Origin: Pseudomonadota bacterium
GTDB taxonomy: Bacteria; Desulfobacterota; JADFVX01
Assembly: GCA_015222755.1 (NCBI GenBank)
Contig: JADFVX010000017.1
Span: 1-21,562 of the forward strand
Direction: 5' to 3'
Length of the DNA: 21,562 nucleotides
The notes beneath the pieces were generated by a model. The model made no database searches. It had not been told where the DNA came from and worked only from the letters and a program-made list of their open reading frames with translations. The translations under genes and the position numbers were made by a program. Positions 8,168 to 15,705 of this stretch are shown in pieces; positions within the stretch are counted from its first letter, which is position 1, and each line of letters opens with the position of its first letter.

Positions 8168-8196
8168 TTGACAATAGTCCTGCACGGGTCTATTCT
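8168..8196 (+). promoter_or_regulatory. Sigma70-like promoter of the zapB-like/zapA transcript
   Basis: A perfect TTGACA at 8168-8173, a 17-base spacer, then TATTCT at 8191-8196 (4/6). Transcription should start near 8202-8204, only about 5-7 bases before the ATG at 8209, so the message would be almost leaderless. Confidence 0.65.
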
Positions 8197-8208
8197 AAAA
8201 GTCAGAAG

Positions 8209-8433
8209 ATGGAATCAGATAGACTTGAAAAGCTAGCAGAATCTGTCGAGATTCTTAAGGAACGTCACCTTTCTTTGAAAGCCGAGCGAGATGTGTTTTT
8301 GAAACAAGCGGAAGTCCTTGCTCAGGCTGAGGAAAAGATCAGGGTTCTTAAAGCCGAGCGGAAACTGCTTAGAAAGAAGGTTGATGGTCTTATTAAGTCA
8401 ATTGACAGTCTGGCGAATGGAGATCGGTCTTGA
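8209..8433 (+). CDS. Small coiled-coil protein, ZapB-like
   Basis: A 74-residue, highly charged protein with no cysteine or membrane segment. Regularly spaced Leu/Val/Ile (for example LEKLAESVEILKE and VDGLIKSIDSL) predict a nearly continuous coiled coil. It overlaps zapA by four bases (TTGA), so the two are translationally coupled. Short coiled-coil genes at this place in many proteobacteria are annotated as ZapB or TIGR02449-like division proteins, and ZapB is a ZapA partner at the FtsZ ring. Sequence similarity to ZapB itself cannot be judged because coiled coils look alike; the role is inferred mainly from the neighbour. The start ATG has no canonical ribosome site and lies almost at the predicted transcription start. 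Confidence 0.7.
   Translation: MESDRLEKLAESVEILKERHLSLKAERDVFLKQAEVLAQAEEKIRVLKAERKLLRKKVDGLIKSIDSLANGDRS
8419..8422 (+). promoter_or_regulatory. Shine-Dalgarno site deciding the zapA TTG start
   Basis: GGAG lies 7 bases before TTG 8430, which itself overlaps the TGA stop of the preceding gene. No ATG or GTG fits the family N-terminus (KDQVELKILGQEF), so TTG is the likely initiator. Confidence 0.6.
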
Positions 8434-8699
8434 AAGATCAGGTCGAGCTTAAGATACTTGGTCAGGAATTTGTTGTTAAGTGTCCCGATGGCGAAGAGCC
8501 GGTAAGAGAGGCCGCATCATTACTTGAAGATATGATCAGAGAGGTGAGAGGCAACACGGGTACGGCAGATTCACTAAGACTTATGCTTTATGCGGCGTTC
8601 AAGCTGGCTGGTGATAATGTAGAGTTGAAGAAGCAACTTAACAGACTGGAAGATGAAATAGATTCTGTGACTTCCGGGCTGCTTGAGATAATAGAATAA
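8430..8699 (+). CDS. zapA: Cell division protein ZapA
   Basis: An 89-residue ZapA-family protein. The N-terminal globular part has the usual beta-beta-alpha pattern (VELKILGQEFVVKCPDGEE, then VREAASLLEDMIREV), and the C-terminal half is a predicted coiled coil (LAGDNVELKKQLNRLEDEI). ZapA binds FtsZ and promotes bundling of its filaments at mid-cell. It is slightly shorter than the roughly 100-residue average. It starts at TTG overlapping the stop of the upstream coiled-coil gene, indicating a two-gene operon. The probable 6S RNA and fthC follow, an arrangement known from many proteobacteria that supports the family call. Confidence 0.88.
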   Translation: MKDQVELKILGQEFVVKCPDGEEPVREAASLLEDMIREVRGNTGTADSLRLMLYAAFKLAGDNVELKKQLNRLEDEIDSVTSGLLEIIE

Positions 8700-8719
8700 A
8701 TATAAATAGAGAGGGTTGG

Positions 8720-8918
8720 AAAAGTCGGTTGATCGTGCCCCTGCTGTGTTTGTGATGGCAAGATGGTCTAGAACCTTTAAAGAATTTGATCGGGAGTTGT
8801 CTCTGTCTGTAGATGGTATGTTCTCCTTGTGTGAATAATCAGAAGCAGTTACATGACACCCACCTAGACGTTTAGGTTCAGATTCAATTATGTCACACGG
8901 CACAAGCGGGGGACTTTT
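8720..8918 (+). ncRNA. ssrS: Probable 6S RNA
   Basis: The stretch between zapA and fthC folds as one long interrupted hairpin of about 199 nt. AAAAGTC (8720-8726) pairs with GACTTTT (8912-8918). The arm from CCCC at 8738 to about 8757 pairs with 8891-8911 through several G-U pairs and bulges. TCTAGAACCT (8767-8776) pairs with AGGTTCAGA (8874-8882). Inside lies a large open region and then an apical hairpin in which CTGTCTG pairs around CAGAAGCAG. A closing stem, central bubble and apical arm of about 180-200 nt are the known architecture of 6S RNA, which binds sigma70 RNA polymerase as a mimic of an open promoter. Location next to zapA and the fthC/ygfA gene is the classic 6S locus. Exact ends are uncertain; the terminal TTTT could be part of a terminator. 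Confidence 0.68.
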
Positions 8919-9140
8919 AATTATAGTAGTTGAGATAATAACGGGACGCTTCAGGGCAGGCGCTGATTTTAAGATAGTTTCTAGGATGTTTTTTAATTTA
9001 AGAGTAGTAACTGTATATAAAAATTCTACATATATGTTTTACGTCCTGTGCTCTGGCATGAGACCATAAGTAAGCCCTGTTCCCCCTGCCCATATTTTTT
9101 TCAACTTAGTTCATCTTTTCCACCCTCCCTTATTATTTTT
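8919..9140 (+). other. Leader between 6S RNA and fthC
   Basis: AT-rich non-coding stretch. TATATAA at 9014-9020 could be a -10 box but no convincing -35 is present (TTAATT is the best). The last 40 bases before fthC are pyrimidine-rich, with no Shine-Dalgarno sequence. A GTG at 9048 would extend fthC by 31 residues, but these do not resemble the family and it also has no ribosome site. Confidence 0.35.
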
Positions 9141-9716
9141 ATGAAAAAAAATATTGTAAGGCAGAGATTTAAGGAAAAAAGGTCTCACCTGTCCATGGAA
9201 GAGATTTTTTCCTTAAGTTTTTCTGTGCAGCAACGTTTTCTTGATTCGCCTTTTTATGCTGCAGCCTCAACAATTGCTGCCTATAGCAGTTTCATGGGTG
9301 AAGTGGATACCTCGATGCTCGTGAGGCGGGCCATTGCAGATGGCAAGTGCATCGCAATGCCAAAGATGGGTAAAGAACATGCCTTCATGGATTTTATATT
9401 TATTGATGGAGAGGATTGCCTCAGAGAAGAGGCTTACGGAATTAAGGAGCCCCTCTTTGATCAAAAGAGGCTTGCACGTAAGTCCGACATCGACATATTT
9501 ATAGTTCCAGCTGTGGTCTATGACCTGGCAGGTTGTCGCATTGGGATGGGTAAGGGTTACTATGACAGGGCTCTTGCCGGTATAAATAGAGAAAGACTTG
9601 TCGGCTTTGCATATGATTTTCAGGTCTTGGAAGATATTCCGTGTGAGACCCATGATATAAGGGTTGGCTCAGTTGTGACTGAAAAAAGGATAGTTAATAC
9701 ATTTTATAATAACTAA
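9141..9716 (+). CDS. fthC: 5-formyltetrahydrofolate cyclo-ligase
   Basis: A 191-residue 5-FTHF cyclo-ligase (methenyl-THF synthetase, YgfA family), which uses ATP to convert 5-formyl-THF to 5,10-methenyl-THF. The N-terminal basic motif VRQRFKEKRSHLS and the glycine-rich signature G135MGKGYYDR are the family's nucleotide and folate site elements. Length is typical when starting at ATG 9141 (MKKNIVRQRF); the longer frame from GTG 9048 adds an unrelated 31-residue stretch. No Shine-Dalgarno site precedes this ATG, which is unusual next to the strong site of rny. The gene sits after the 6S RNA and 15 bases before rny, so it is likely cotranscribed with rny-ymdB-tyrS. Confidence 0.92.
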   Translation: MKKNIVRQRFKEKRSHLSMEEIFSLSFSVQQRFLDSPFYAAASTIAAYSSFMGEVDTSMLVRRAIADGKCIAMPKMGKEHAFMDFIFIDGEDCLREEAYGIKEPLFDQKRLARKSDIDIFIVPAVVYDLAGCRIGMGKGYYDRALAGINRERLVGFAYDFQVLEDIPCETHDIRVGSVVTEKRIVNTFYNN

Positions 9717-9718
9717 AC

Positions 9719-9724
9719 AGGAGG
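9719..9724 (+). promoter_or_regulatory. Shine-Dalgarno site of rny
   Basis: A perfect AGGAGG lies 7 bases before the rny ATG at 9732, in the short gap after fthC. Confidence 0.75.
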
Positions 9725-9731
9725 AGTAAGG

Positions 9732-11297
9732 ATGAGTAATTCATTGGTAGTTGCACTTGCCTCAGTCTTATGCCTCGTATTTGGTCTCGTTATCGGTTTT
9801 GTCCTGAGGAAAAAGACCTCGGCAAATGAACTGAAACTGGCTGAAGACGAAGCTAAAAAAATCATAAGAGATGCAAGTAAAGAATCTGAGAGTATAGAAA
9901 AAGAGGCAAAGCTTCAGGCAAAGGACCTGCTTTATCAGACAAAGACACAGTTTGAGAAGGATAACAAGGAAGCCCGCAAGGATCTTCAGCGTCTGGAAAA
10001 CAGGTTGATGCAGAAAGAGGAAAACCTGGAAAAAAAGACCGAGGCCTTCGATAAGAAGGAAATGGAGCTGCAAAACAAAGAAAGAGAGCTTGCTGAAAGC
10101 GTGCGTGCAGCAGAGGAGATGGGTGAGGAGTATAAGGCGCTTGTTTCAGAGCATAGGAAAAAGCTTGAGGATATTGCAGACCTAAGTGCCGAAGATGCGA
10201 AGAGGGAGCTTGTTTTGCAGATGGAGAGCGAGGCGAGGCATGATGGCGCAAAGATGATAAAACAGATAGAAGACGAAGCCAAGGACACTGCGGAGAAGAA
10301 GGCAAAGGAAATAATCAGTCTTGCAATCCAGAGGTACTCAGGTGAATTTGTTTGTGAGCGTACCGTGTCTGTTGTTAGTCTGCCCAGTGATGATATGAAG
10401 GGACGTATTATAGGGCGGGAAGGTCGTAATATCCGTGCCATTGAAGCTGCAACGGGCATAGATCTTATTGTCGATGACACCCCTGATGCTGTAATTCTCT
10501 CAGGCTTTAACGCAGTCAGGCGGGAGGTTGCACGAATAGCACTTGAAAAGCTTATGTCCGATGGACGTATTCATCCTACACGCATTGAGGAAGTTGTAAA
10601 GAAGGCGGAAGAGGAGGTCAATGCTACCATTAAGGAAGCAGGTGAGCAGGCTACCTTTGAGGTCGGTGTTCACGGTATCCACCCAGAGCTGATTCAGACG
10701 CTTGGCAGGCTCAGGTACAGGACGAGCTACTCGCAAAATGTCTTGCAACACTCCGTGGAGGTTGCATTTTTATGTAGCGTTATGGCCGCAGAATTGGGCA
10801 TAAATGAAAAACAGGCGAGACGTGCAGGGCTGCTGCATGACCTTGGCAAGGCGGTAGACCACGAAGTTGAAGGTTCACATGCTCTTATCGGAGCCGAACT
10901 TGCCAAAAAACATGGCGAGTCGCCCAAGGTCGTCCATGCAATAGCGGCCCACCACGAAGAAGAAAAGCCCGAGACAGTACTTGCATGCCTCGTTGCAGCG
11001 GCAGATGCCCTCTCAGCGGCCAGGCCGGGAGTGCGACGGGAGATGATGGAGACCTATATCAAGCGTCTTGAAGACCTGGAGCGCATCTCCAAATCCTTCA
11101 AGGGTATTGAAAAGAGCTACGCCATACAGGCCGGCAGGGAACTCAGGATAATGGTAGAGGCGGAAAAAGTATCTGACGATGAAATGGTTATTCTTTCCAA
11201 AGATATTGCCAAGGAGATTGAAAAAGAGCTTTCCTATCCGGGTCAGATCAAGATAAACGTCATCAGGGAAACCAGGGCCGTGGAGTACGCAAAGTAA
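9732..11297 (+). CDS. rny: Ribonuclease Y
   Basis: A 521-residue membrane-anchored endoribonuclease that starts decay of mRNAs, a family common in Firmicutes and Deltaproteobacteria-like lineages. One N-terminal transmembrane helix (about residues 4-26) is followed by a long charged coiled coil (about 35-190). Then comes a KH RNA-binding domain (GRIIGREGRNIRAIE and IDDTP-like VDDTPDAVILSGF) and an HD domain with H369D370LGKA plus AHHEEE and AADALSAARPG. All elements are intact and the length is standard. The gene is followed after 5 bases by the ymdB-like gene, a conserved pairing. Reading the opposite strand of the coiled coil gives long serine-rich frames that are artefacts. Confidence 0.97.
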   Translation: MSNSLVVALASVLCLVFGLVIGFVLRKKTSANELKLAEDEAKKIIRDASKESESIEKEAKLQAKDLLYQTKTQFEKDNKEARKDLQRLENRLMQKEENLEKKTEAFDKKEMELQNKERELAESVRAAEEMGEEYKALVSEHRKKLEDIADLSAEDAKRELVLQMESEARHDGAKMIKQIEDEAKDTAEKKAKEIISLAIQRYSGEFVCERTVSVVSLPSDDMKGRIIGREGRNIRAIEAATGIDLIVDDTPDAVILSGFNAVRREVARIALEKLMSDGRIHPTRIEEVVKKAEEEVNATIKEAGEQATFEVGVHGIHPELIQTLGRLRYRTSYSQNVLQHSVEVAFLCSVMAAELGINEKQARRAGLLHDLGKAVDHEVEGSHALIGAELAKKHGESPKVVHAIAAHHEEEKPETVLACLVAAADALSAARPGVRREMMETYIKRLEDLERISKSFKGIEKSYAIQAGRELRIMVEAEKVSDDEMVILSKDIAKEIEKELSYPGQIKINVIRETRAVEYAK

Positions 11298-11302
11298 ACT
11301 CC

Positions 11303-12085
11303 ATGAAGGTGCTCTTTGTAGGTGATATTATCGGCAAAGCGGGCAGGCGTGCCGTAAGAGAGATCATTCCGAGAATGGTTGCCAGCCACGCTGTTGACCT
11401 TGTTGTGGTAAATGGCGAAAATTCCGCAGGTGGTTTCGGGATTACCCCTCAGGTGGCAGATGAACTGCTGGAGGGAGAGATAAACCTTATTACAACTGGC
11501 AACCATATCTGGGACAAGAAGGAAATAATAGACTATATTGATGGTGATGTGCCCTTAATTCGACCCGGCAATTATCCCCCTGGAAGCCCTGGGAAGGGTC
11601 GCCGCCTTATTGAGACTGCAGGTGGAGAGAAGCTGACCGTTTTAAATGCTTCGGGACGGGTCTTTATGGATAATCTTGACTGCCCCTTTCGCTATCTGGA
11701 TGCAGAGGTGACCGCCGCCAAGGAGGAGTCTGCCGCTATACTCGTTGATTTTCACGCCGAGGCGACCTCTGAAAAAAGAGCCATGGGCAAGTTCCTCGAT
11801 GGAAGGGTGAGCGCTGTGCTCGGTACGCATACGCATGTGCAAACTGCCGATGAGGAGGTAAGTAGCGAGGGTACTGGCTACATTACTGATGCCGGTATGA
11901 CGGGTGCCACCGATTCTGTAATAGGAATGAAGCAGGAGGAACCTATACATAGATTTTTGACGGGGATGCCGGTGCGCTTTGAAACGGCAAAGGGTGGGAT
12001 TGAACTTCAGGGTGTTCTTTTGGAGATAGATGCTGATAGCGGCAGGTGCCTGTCTATTGAAAGAATAAAGGAAAAACTGCAGTGA
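11303..12085 (+). CDS. ymdB: YmdB-family metallophosphoesterase (2',3'-cyclic nucleotide phosphodiesterase)
   Basis: A 260-residue member of the TIGR00282/YmdB family. It shows the metal-binding pattern of the group: MKVLFVGDIIGKAGR at the N-terminus, VVNGENSAGGFG, TTGNHIWDKKE, VDFHAEATSEK and GTHTHVQTADE. Bacillus YmdB hydrolyses 2',3'-cyclic nucleotides and affects RNase Y-related mRNA decay and multicellular behaviour; the role here is by analogy. The gene starts 5 bases after rny and overlaps tyrS by four bases (GTGA), so the three form an operon. No signal peptide is seen, consistent with a cytosolic enzyme. Confidence 0.93.
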   Translation: MKVLFVGDIIGKAGRRAVREIIPRMVASHAVDLVVVNGENSAGGFGITPQVADELLEGEINLITTGNHIWDKKEIIDYIDGDVPLIRPGNYPPGSPGKGRRLIETAGGEKLTVLNASGRVFMDNLDCPFRYLDAEVTAAKEESAAILVDFHAEATSEKRAMGKFLDGRVSAVLGTHTHVQTADEEVSSEGTGYITDAGMTGATDSVIGMKQEEPIHRFLTGMPVRFETAKGGIELQGVLLEIDADSGRCLSIERIKEKLQ

Positions 12086-13305
12086 TAAGTATTGATGAAC
12101 AGATAAAGATGCTTGGCCGGGGTGTGACTGAGATACTTCCCGAGGCGGAGCTTAAGGCAAAACTCGAAAAGGCTGCTAAAGAGGGCCGCCCCCTGCGCAT
12201 CAAGGCCGGATTCGACCCGACTGCACCTGATATACATCTGGGGCACACTGTCCTAATCCACAAAATGAGGCAGTTTCAGGAACTTGGCCACGAGGTTCAG
12301 TTTCTTATCGGTGATTTTACCGGGATGATCGGTGATCCTACAGGTAAGTCCGAGACACGGAAACAGATGACGAAGGAAGATGTTGCCGAAAACTCCAGAA
12401 CCTATCAGGAACAGGCCTTCAAGATCTTAGACCCAGAAAAGACCAAGATAGTTTTTAACAGTGAGTGGCTTTCCACCATGACTCTTGATGAGATAATACG
12501 TCTTGCAGCCAAACAGACCGTTGCCAGGATGCTGGAGCGGGATGATTTTAAAAAGCGTTATGCGGCAGAGCAGCCCATAGGAATACACGAATTCCTCTAT
12601 CCTCTTATACAGGGCTATGATTCGGTTATGATGAAGGCCGATATCGAACTTGGCGGTACGGACCAGAAGTTTAATATGCTTATGGGTCGAGAACTCCAGA
12701 GGGAATGCAGTCAGGAGCCACAGGTAGTCATTATGCTTCCCCTTCTTGAAGGTACCGATGGCGTTAACAAGATGAGCAAGAGCCTGAATAACTATATCGG
12801 CATATCAGAACCCCCCTCCGAAATTTTTGGAAAGGTGATGTCTATTTCCGATGAACTAATGATACGTTACTACGAGCTTGTGAGTTCAAAAAGCCTGAAA
12901 GAAATAGGGAGCGTTAAAAACGGTCTTAAAATTGGAAGTATCCATCCAATGGATGCAAAAAAAGATCTCGCCTGTGAAATAGTAGAACGCTACTATTCTG
13001 CCGAAGATGCTGCTGTGGCAAGAGAGGGCTTTGAAAAGGTATTCAGGGACAGGGGGAATCCCGATGACATCGAGGAGGTTTCTATCAATATTGAAGGTGA
13101 CTCTGTCTGGCTTCCGGCTCTGCTTGCCCGGCTTGATATGGTGAAAAGCAACTCCGAGGGGCGCAGGCTTGTCAAGCAGGGCGCTGTAAGTATAGATGGT
13201 GAAAAGGTGCTTGACGAGAACCACCACATGGACAAAGCTGGTAAGTTCCTGATAAAGGCGGGCAAGCGTCGTTTTGCGAAAGTTATACTAGATTTTAAAG
13301 TATAG
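12082..13305 (+). CDS. tyrS: Tyrosine--tRNA ligase
   Basis: A 407-residue class I synthetase that attaches tyrosine to tRNA-Tyr. The HIGH motif is H52LGH55 within GFDPTAPDIHLGH, the spacing typical of the TyrZ-like subgroup, and the KMSKS motif is intact at residues 230-234. Tyrosine-site residues lie in the segment LIQGYDSVMMKADIELGGTDQKFN. The C-terminal S4 RNA-binding domain (about 342-400: GRRLVKQGAVSIDGEKV) is complete. Translation begins at GTG 12082, overlapping the ymdB stop, so expression is probably coupled. No T-box or other leader can be present given the overlap. Confidence 0.97.
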   Translation: MISIDEQIKMLGRGVTEILPEAELKAKLEKAAKEGRPLRIKAGFDPTAPDIHLGHTVLIHKMRQFQELGHEVQFLIGDFTGMIGDPTGKSETRKQMTKEDVAENSRTYQEQAFKILDPEKTKIVFNSEWLSTMTLDEIIRLAAKQTVARMLERDDFKKRYAAEQPIGIHEFLYPLIQGYDSVMMKADIELGGTDQKFNMLMGRELQRECSQEPQVVIMLPLLEGTDGVNKMSKSLNNYIGISEPPSEIFGKVMSISDELMIRYYELVSSKSLKEIGSVKNGLKIGSIHPMDAKKDLACEIVERYYSAEDAAVAREGFEKVFRDRGNPDDIEEVSINIEGDSVWLPALLARLDMVKSNSEGRRLVKQGAVSIDGEKVLDENHHMDKAGKFLIKAGKRRFAKVILDFKV

Positions 13306-13342
13306 CATTTACTGCTCTGGTTTATTGCTCGTCCCGTTCTTC

Positions 13343-13370
13343 TTGCATCTCCGCTCACTGGTGTAATAAT
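13343..13370 (+). promoter_or_regulatory. Candidate extended -10 promoter before the ABC ATPase gene
   Basis: AATAAT at 13365-13370 (5/6) is preceded by TG at 13362-13363 in the extended -10 position. TTGCAT at 13343-13348 is a 3/6 -35 with 16-base spacing. A second AT-rich box, TATAAA at 13397-13402, lacks a -35. Confidence 0.4.
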
Positions 13371-13425
13371 TTAAAATGTTTGTAATTCTTTTCCATTATA
13401 AAATGGTTCTCGCCGGAGAATTTTT

Positions 13426-14367
13426 ATGGAAGAACTCCTCAAAATAGAAGGTCTTAAAGTCCACTTCCCTGTTAAGGGAGGTGGTGTCGTATATGCCGTT
13501 GACGGTGTTAACCTTACGATATTCAAAGGGGAGACCCTTGGGCTGGTAGGCGAGTCTGGCTGCGGCAAATCAACCTTGGGCAAATCTATACTGAGGCTGG
13601 TGGAGCCGACTAGTGGTGAGATATTCTTCAAGAGTGAAAACATAAGGTCTCTGGGCACGAAGGAACTTCAGGCAAAACGAAAAGAGATGCAGATGGTATT
13701 TCAGGACCCATTCTCATCTCTCAACCCCCGTATGCGAATAGAAGAGATTGTTGGTGAACCTCTGGATATCCATTCTTTGTCGCGTAGCGGAAGGCGGGAG
13801 CGGGTGATTGAACTGCTTGAGTCCGTTGGTCTTGGCGAAGATGCGATGCCACGTTTCCCTCACCAGTTCAGCGGGGGACAGCGCCAGCGGATAGGTCTGG
13901 CCAGGGCCCTTGCCGTAGAGCCTGAATTTATAGTAGCCGATGAACCTGTATCGGCGCTTGATGTTTCCATTCAGGCACAGATCGTCAACTTGATGAAGGA
14001 CCTGGGGGAGACGTTTTCACTTACCTACCTTTTTATTGCTCACGATCTCAGGGTCGTAGAATATATCAGTGACAGGGTGGCCATAATGTACCTTGGAAAG
14101 ATCGTTGAAATAGGTCTCAGTAAGGAGATATATTCCTTGCCCCGTCACCCCTACACCAAGGCGCTTTTTTCTTCAATCCCAGAGCCCTCGCCGGGCGCAA
14201 AAGGCAGTAAGACATTGCTAAAGGGAGATATGCCGAGCCCTCTTATGCCTCCATCCGGATGTTCCTTTCATACACGCTGTCCTATTGCCGAGCCGCTTTG
14301 CCGTAAAGAGTTGCCTGTGCTAAGGGAAATAGGAGAAAAGCATAGCGTGGCCTGCCATCTTGCATGA
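13426..14367 (+). CDS. Oligopeptide/dipeptide ABC transporter ATP-binding protein (OppF/DppF type)
   Basis: A 313-residue nucleotide-binding subunit of a peptide-uptake ABC transporter, acting at the cytoplasmic face of the membrane. It has Walker A GESGCGKST (residues 42-50), the Q-loop VFQDPFSSLNPR, the signature SGGQRQRIGLARAL, Walker B FIVADEP and the H-loop IAHDLR. The C-terminal region is the oligopeptide-transporter extension with conserved cysteines (CSFHTRCPIAEPLC, then VACH). GGAG lies about 8 bases before the ATG. OppD, permease or binding-protein genes are absent on either side: upstream is tyrS and downstream a small zinc-ribbon gene, so its partners must be encoded elsewhere. 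Substrate cannot be assigned beyond peptide-family. Confidence 0.9.
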   Translation: MEELLKIEGLKVHFPVKGGGVVYAVDGVNLTIFKGETLGLVGESGCGKSTLGKSILRLVEPTSGEIFFKSENIRSLGTKELQAKRKEMQMVFQDPFSSLNPRMRIEEIVGEPLDIHSLSRSGRRERVIELLESVGLGEDAMPRFPHQFSGGQRQRIGLARALAVEPEFIVADEPVSALDVSIQAQIVNLMKDLGETFSLTYLFIAHDLRVVEYISDRVAIMYLGKIVEIGLSKEIYSLPRHPYTKALFSSIPEPSPGAKGSKTLLKGDMPSPLMPPSGCSFHTRCPIAEPLCRKELPVLREIGEKHSVACHLA

Positions 14368-14375
14368 TTAAAGAG

Positions 14376-14404
14376 TTGATTATAGCCTGTTCTTTTTGTA
14401 GAAT
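14376..14404 (+). promoter_or_regulatory. Promoter of the zf-TFIIB gene
   Basis: TTGATT at 14376-14381 (4/6), a 17-base spacer, then TAGAAT at 14399-14404 (5/6). The start near 14411 leaves a leader of about 30 bases that includes GGAGG at 14431-14435. Confidence 0.6.
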
Positions 14405-14441
14405 GTTTGTAAGTTGAAAATGAACTGATTGGAGGAATAGA

Positions 14442-14738
14442 ATGAGCAACGCCTGGGATGACATGAAAAAGGCTAAAGAAGACCAGTATTTCATGCAAAA
14501 GGATAAGGAAATCCTTGATAAAACGCATAAAGGCCTGGAGAAAGATGAGTTTGAGGCTCATTTTAAAAACCGTTGTCCGAAGTGCGGGGACAATCTTAAA
14601 GAGGAAGAATTCCACGGTGTCAATATTGACAGGTGTACGTCCTGCAACGGTATTTGGCTTGACGATGGAGAATTGGATCAATTAAAAGACAGTGAGAAAG
14701 CTGTCAGCTGGTTTGATAAACTCTGGAGCAATAGATAG
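14442..14738 (+). CDS. Small zf-TFIIB domain protein
   Basis: A 98-residue protein with an N-terminal charged helical region (about 1-42) and a C-terminal zinc ribbon of the zf-TFIIB family: C45PKC48, C65TSC68, followed by the characteristic NGIWLDDGEL. The four cysteines should bind one zinc ion. The domain is common in small bacterial proteins whose function is mostly unknown; resemblance to transcription factor IIB is only at the zinc ribbon. A good ribosome site (GGAGG) and its own candidate promoter precede it. It converges on the LOG gene, with a short GGCCT/AGGCC inverted repeat between them but no T run. Confidence 0.85.
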   Translation: MSNAWDDMKKAKEDQYFMQKDKEILDKTHKGLEKDEFEAHFKNRCPKCGDNLKEEEFHGVNIDRCTSCNGIWLDDGELDQLKDSEKAVSWFDKLWSNR

Positions 14739-14797
14739 ACGATTTCCGGTGAGGCCTGCTGATAAGGCCCCATCGTAAACCTGATCGTTAAAGCTGC

Positions 14798-15508
14798 TTA
14801 TGGTTTATCCGAAAGGAAATCATTTATTATTTTTTCGGCCTCTGGTAGGCTGTCTGTCACGGTTATGAGGCTGTAGTCGTCTTCGCGGATGAGAGACTGG
14901 TCTCTCATCCTTTCTTCCATCCATTTCAAAAGCCCTCCCCAGTAGTCTTTGCCTATCATTATTATGGGGAAGGGCCTTATCTTCATAGTCTGTATGAGCG
15001 TCAAGGCTTCAAAGAGTTCGTCCATAGTTCCATAGCCGCCGGGAAATATAACGAAGGCCTTTGCATATTTTATGAGCATTACCTTTCTTACAAAAAAATA
15101 ACGCAGTGAGATGAGCTTTGTGGTGTATCTGTTTGGTTTCTGCTCAAATGGCAGTTCGATGTTTATGCCAACCGATTTTCCGCCTGCCTCGAATGCCCCC
15201 TTATTTGCCGCCTCCATTATGCCGGGGCCGCCTCCTGTAAGTAATGTGATGTTGCCTTTTGCCATCAAAGTGCCAAGTTCCATGGCCATCTCATAGTATT
15301 TCTCACCCTTTTTTGATTTCGCTGAGCCGAATACGGATATGGCTGTGCCATATTGAGAAAGCACTTCAAAACCCTCGACAAACTCGGACATGATTTTGAA
15401 TATGCGCCATGTATCGCCAACCTTCAGGTCATCTATGAGAAATTGAGCTTCCTCTGTATGCCGGTTTTTGAAGTTGGTTTTCCTTCTTTTTTCGTCGATG
15501 CCCGCCAA
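14798..15508 (-). CDS. LOG-family protein (TIGR00730), possible nucleotide 5'-monophosphate phosphoribohydrolase
   Basis: A 236-residue Rossmann-fold LOG-family protein. Motifs are ISVFGSAKS (about 57-65), TGGGPGIMEAANKGA (91-105) and PGGYGTMDE (156-164), the last holding the glutamate expected for N-glycosidic cleavage of nucleoside monophosphates. Family members hydrolyse cytokinin riboside phosphates or AMP-like nucleotides, and in bacteria the physiological role is often unclear. A 45-residue N-terminal extension (HTEEAQFLIDDLKVGD) is seen in a subset of bacterial members. It starts at TTG 15508, with AGGAG (15518-15514) 5 bases upstream on the minus strand. It is divergent from the M23 peptidase gene. 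Confidence 0.9.
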   Translation of the reverse strand: MAGIDEKRRKTNFKNRHTEEAQFLIDDLKVGDTWRIFKIMSEFVEGFEVLSQYGTAISVFGSAKSKKGEKYYEMAMELGTLMAKGNITLLTGGGPGIMEAANKGAFEAGGKSVGINIELPFEQKPNRYTTKLISLRYFFVRKVMLIKYAKAFVIFPGGYGTMDELFEALTLIQTMKIRPFPIIMIGKDYWGGLLKWMEERMRDQSLIREDDYSLITVTDSLPEAEKIINDFLSDKP

Positions 15509-15538
15509 GATATCTCCTGTTCCCTTTTGATGTAAATG

Positions 15539-15568
15539 ATTATAGCAGAATAGAATTTTTTGCGTTAA
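15539..15568 (-). promoter_or_regulatory. Promoter of the LOG-family gene
   Basis: On the minus strand TATAAT at 15544-15539 is perfect and preceded by TGC, an extended -10 motif. TTAACG at 15568-15563 (4/6) lies 18 bases upstream. The leader is about 24 bases and includes the AGGAG ribosome site. Confidence 0.6.
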
Positions 15569-15705
15569 TAAATGGTGATATGGTATATGTATTAAAGGTT
15601 AAAAGAGGTGGTTTGGTCCCGGGTATCAGCAAAGTCAGCTTTTGGGAGGTTCTTGCTTCTTTAGGGCCGGAGTGGGTCCGTCTGTTGTTTATGGGGACAA
15701 AAGCC

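Noticed and set aside
9048..9140. 31-residue N-terminal extension of fthC from GTG 9048
   Set aside because: The residues do not match the family, the family N-terminus begins at M 9141, and GTG 9048 has no ribosome site.
9862..10480. Long minus-strand open frames (147 and 164 residues) opposite rny
   Set aside because: They are the complement of the Lys/Glu-rich coiled coil of RNase Y, giving Ser/Leu/Phe-rich low-complexity proteins with no family features.
13306..13425. tRNA or rRNA genes after tyrS, and CRISPR or insertion sequences anywhere in the window
   Set aside because: No cloverleaf, rRNA-like sequence, regularly spaced repeats or transposase frame was seen.
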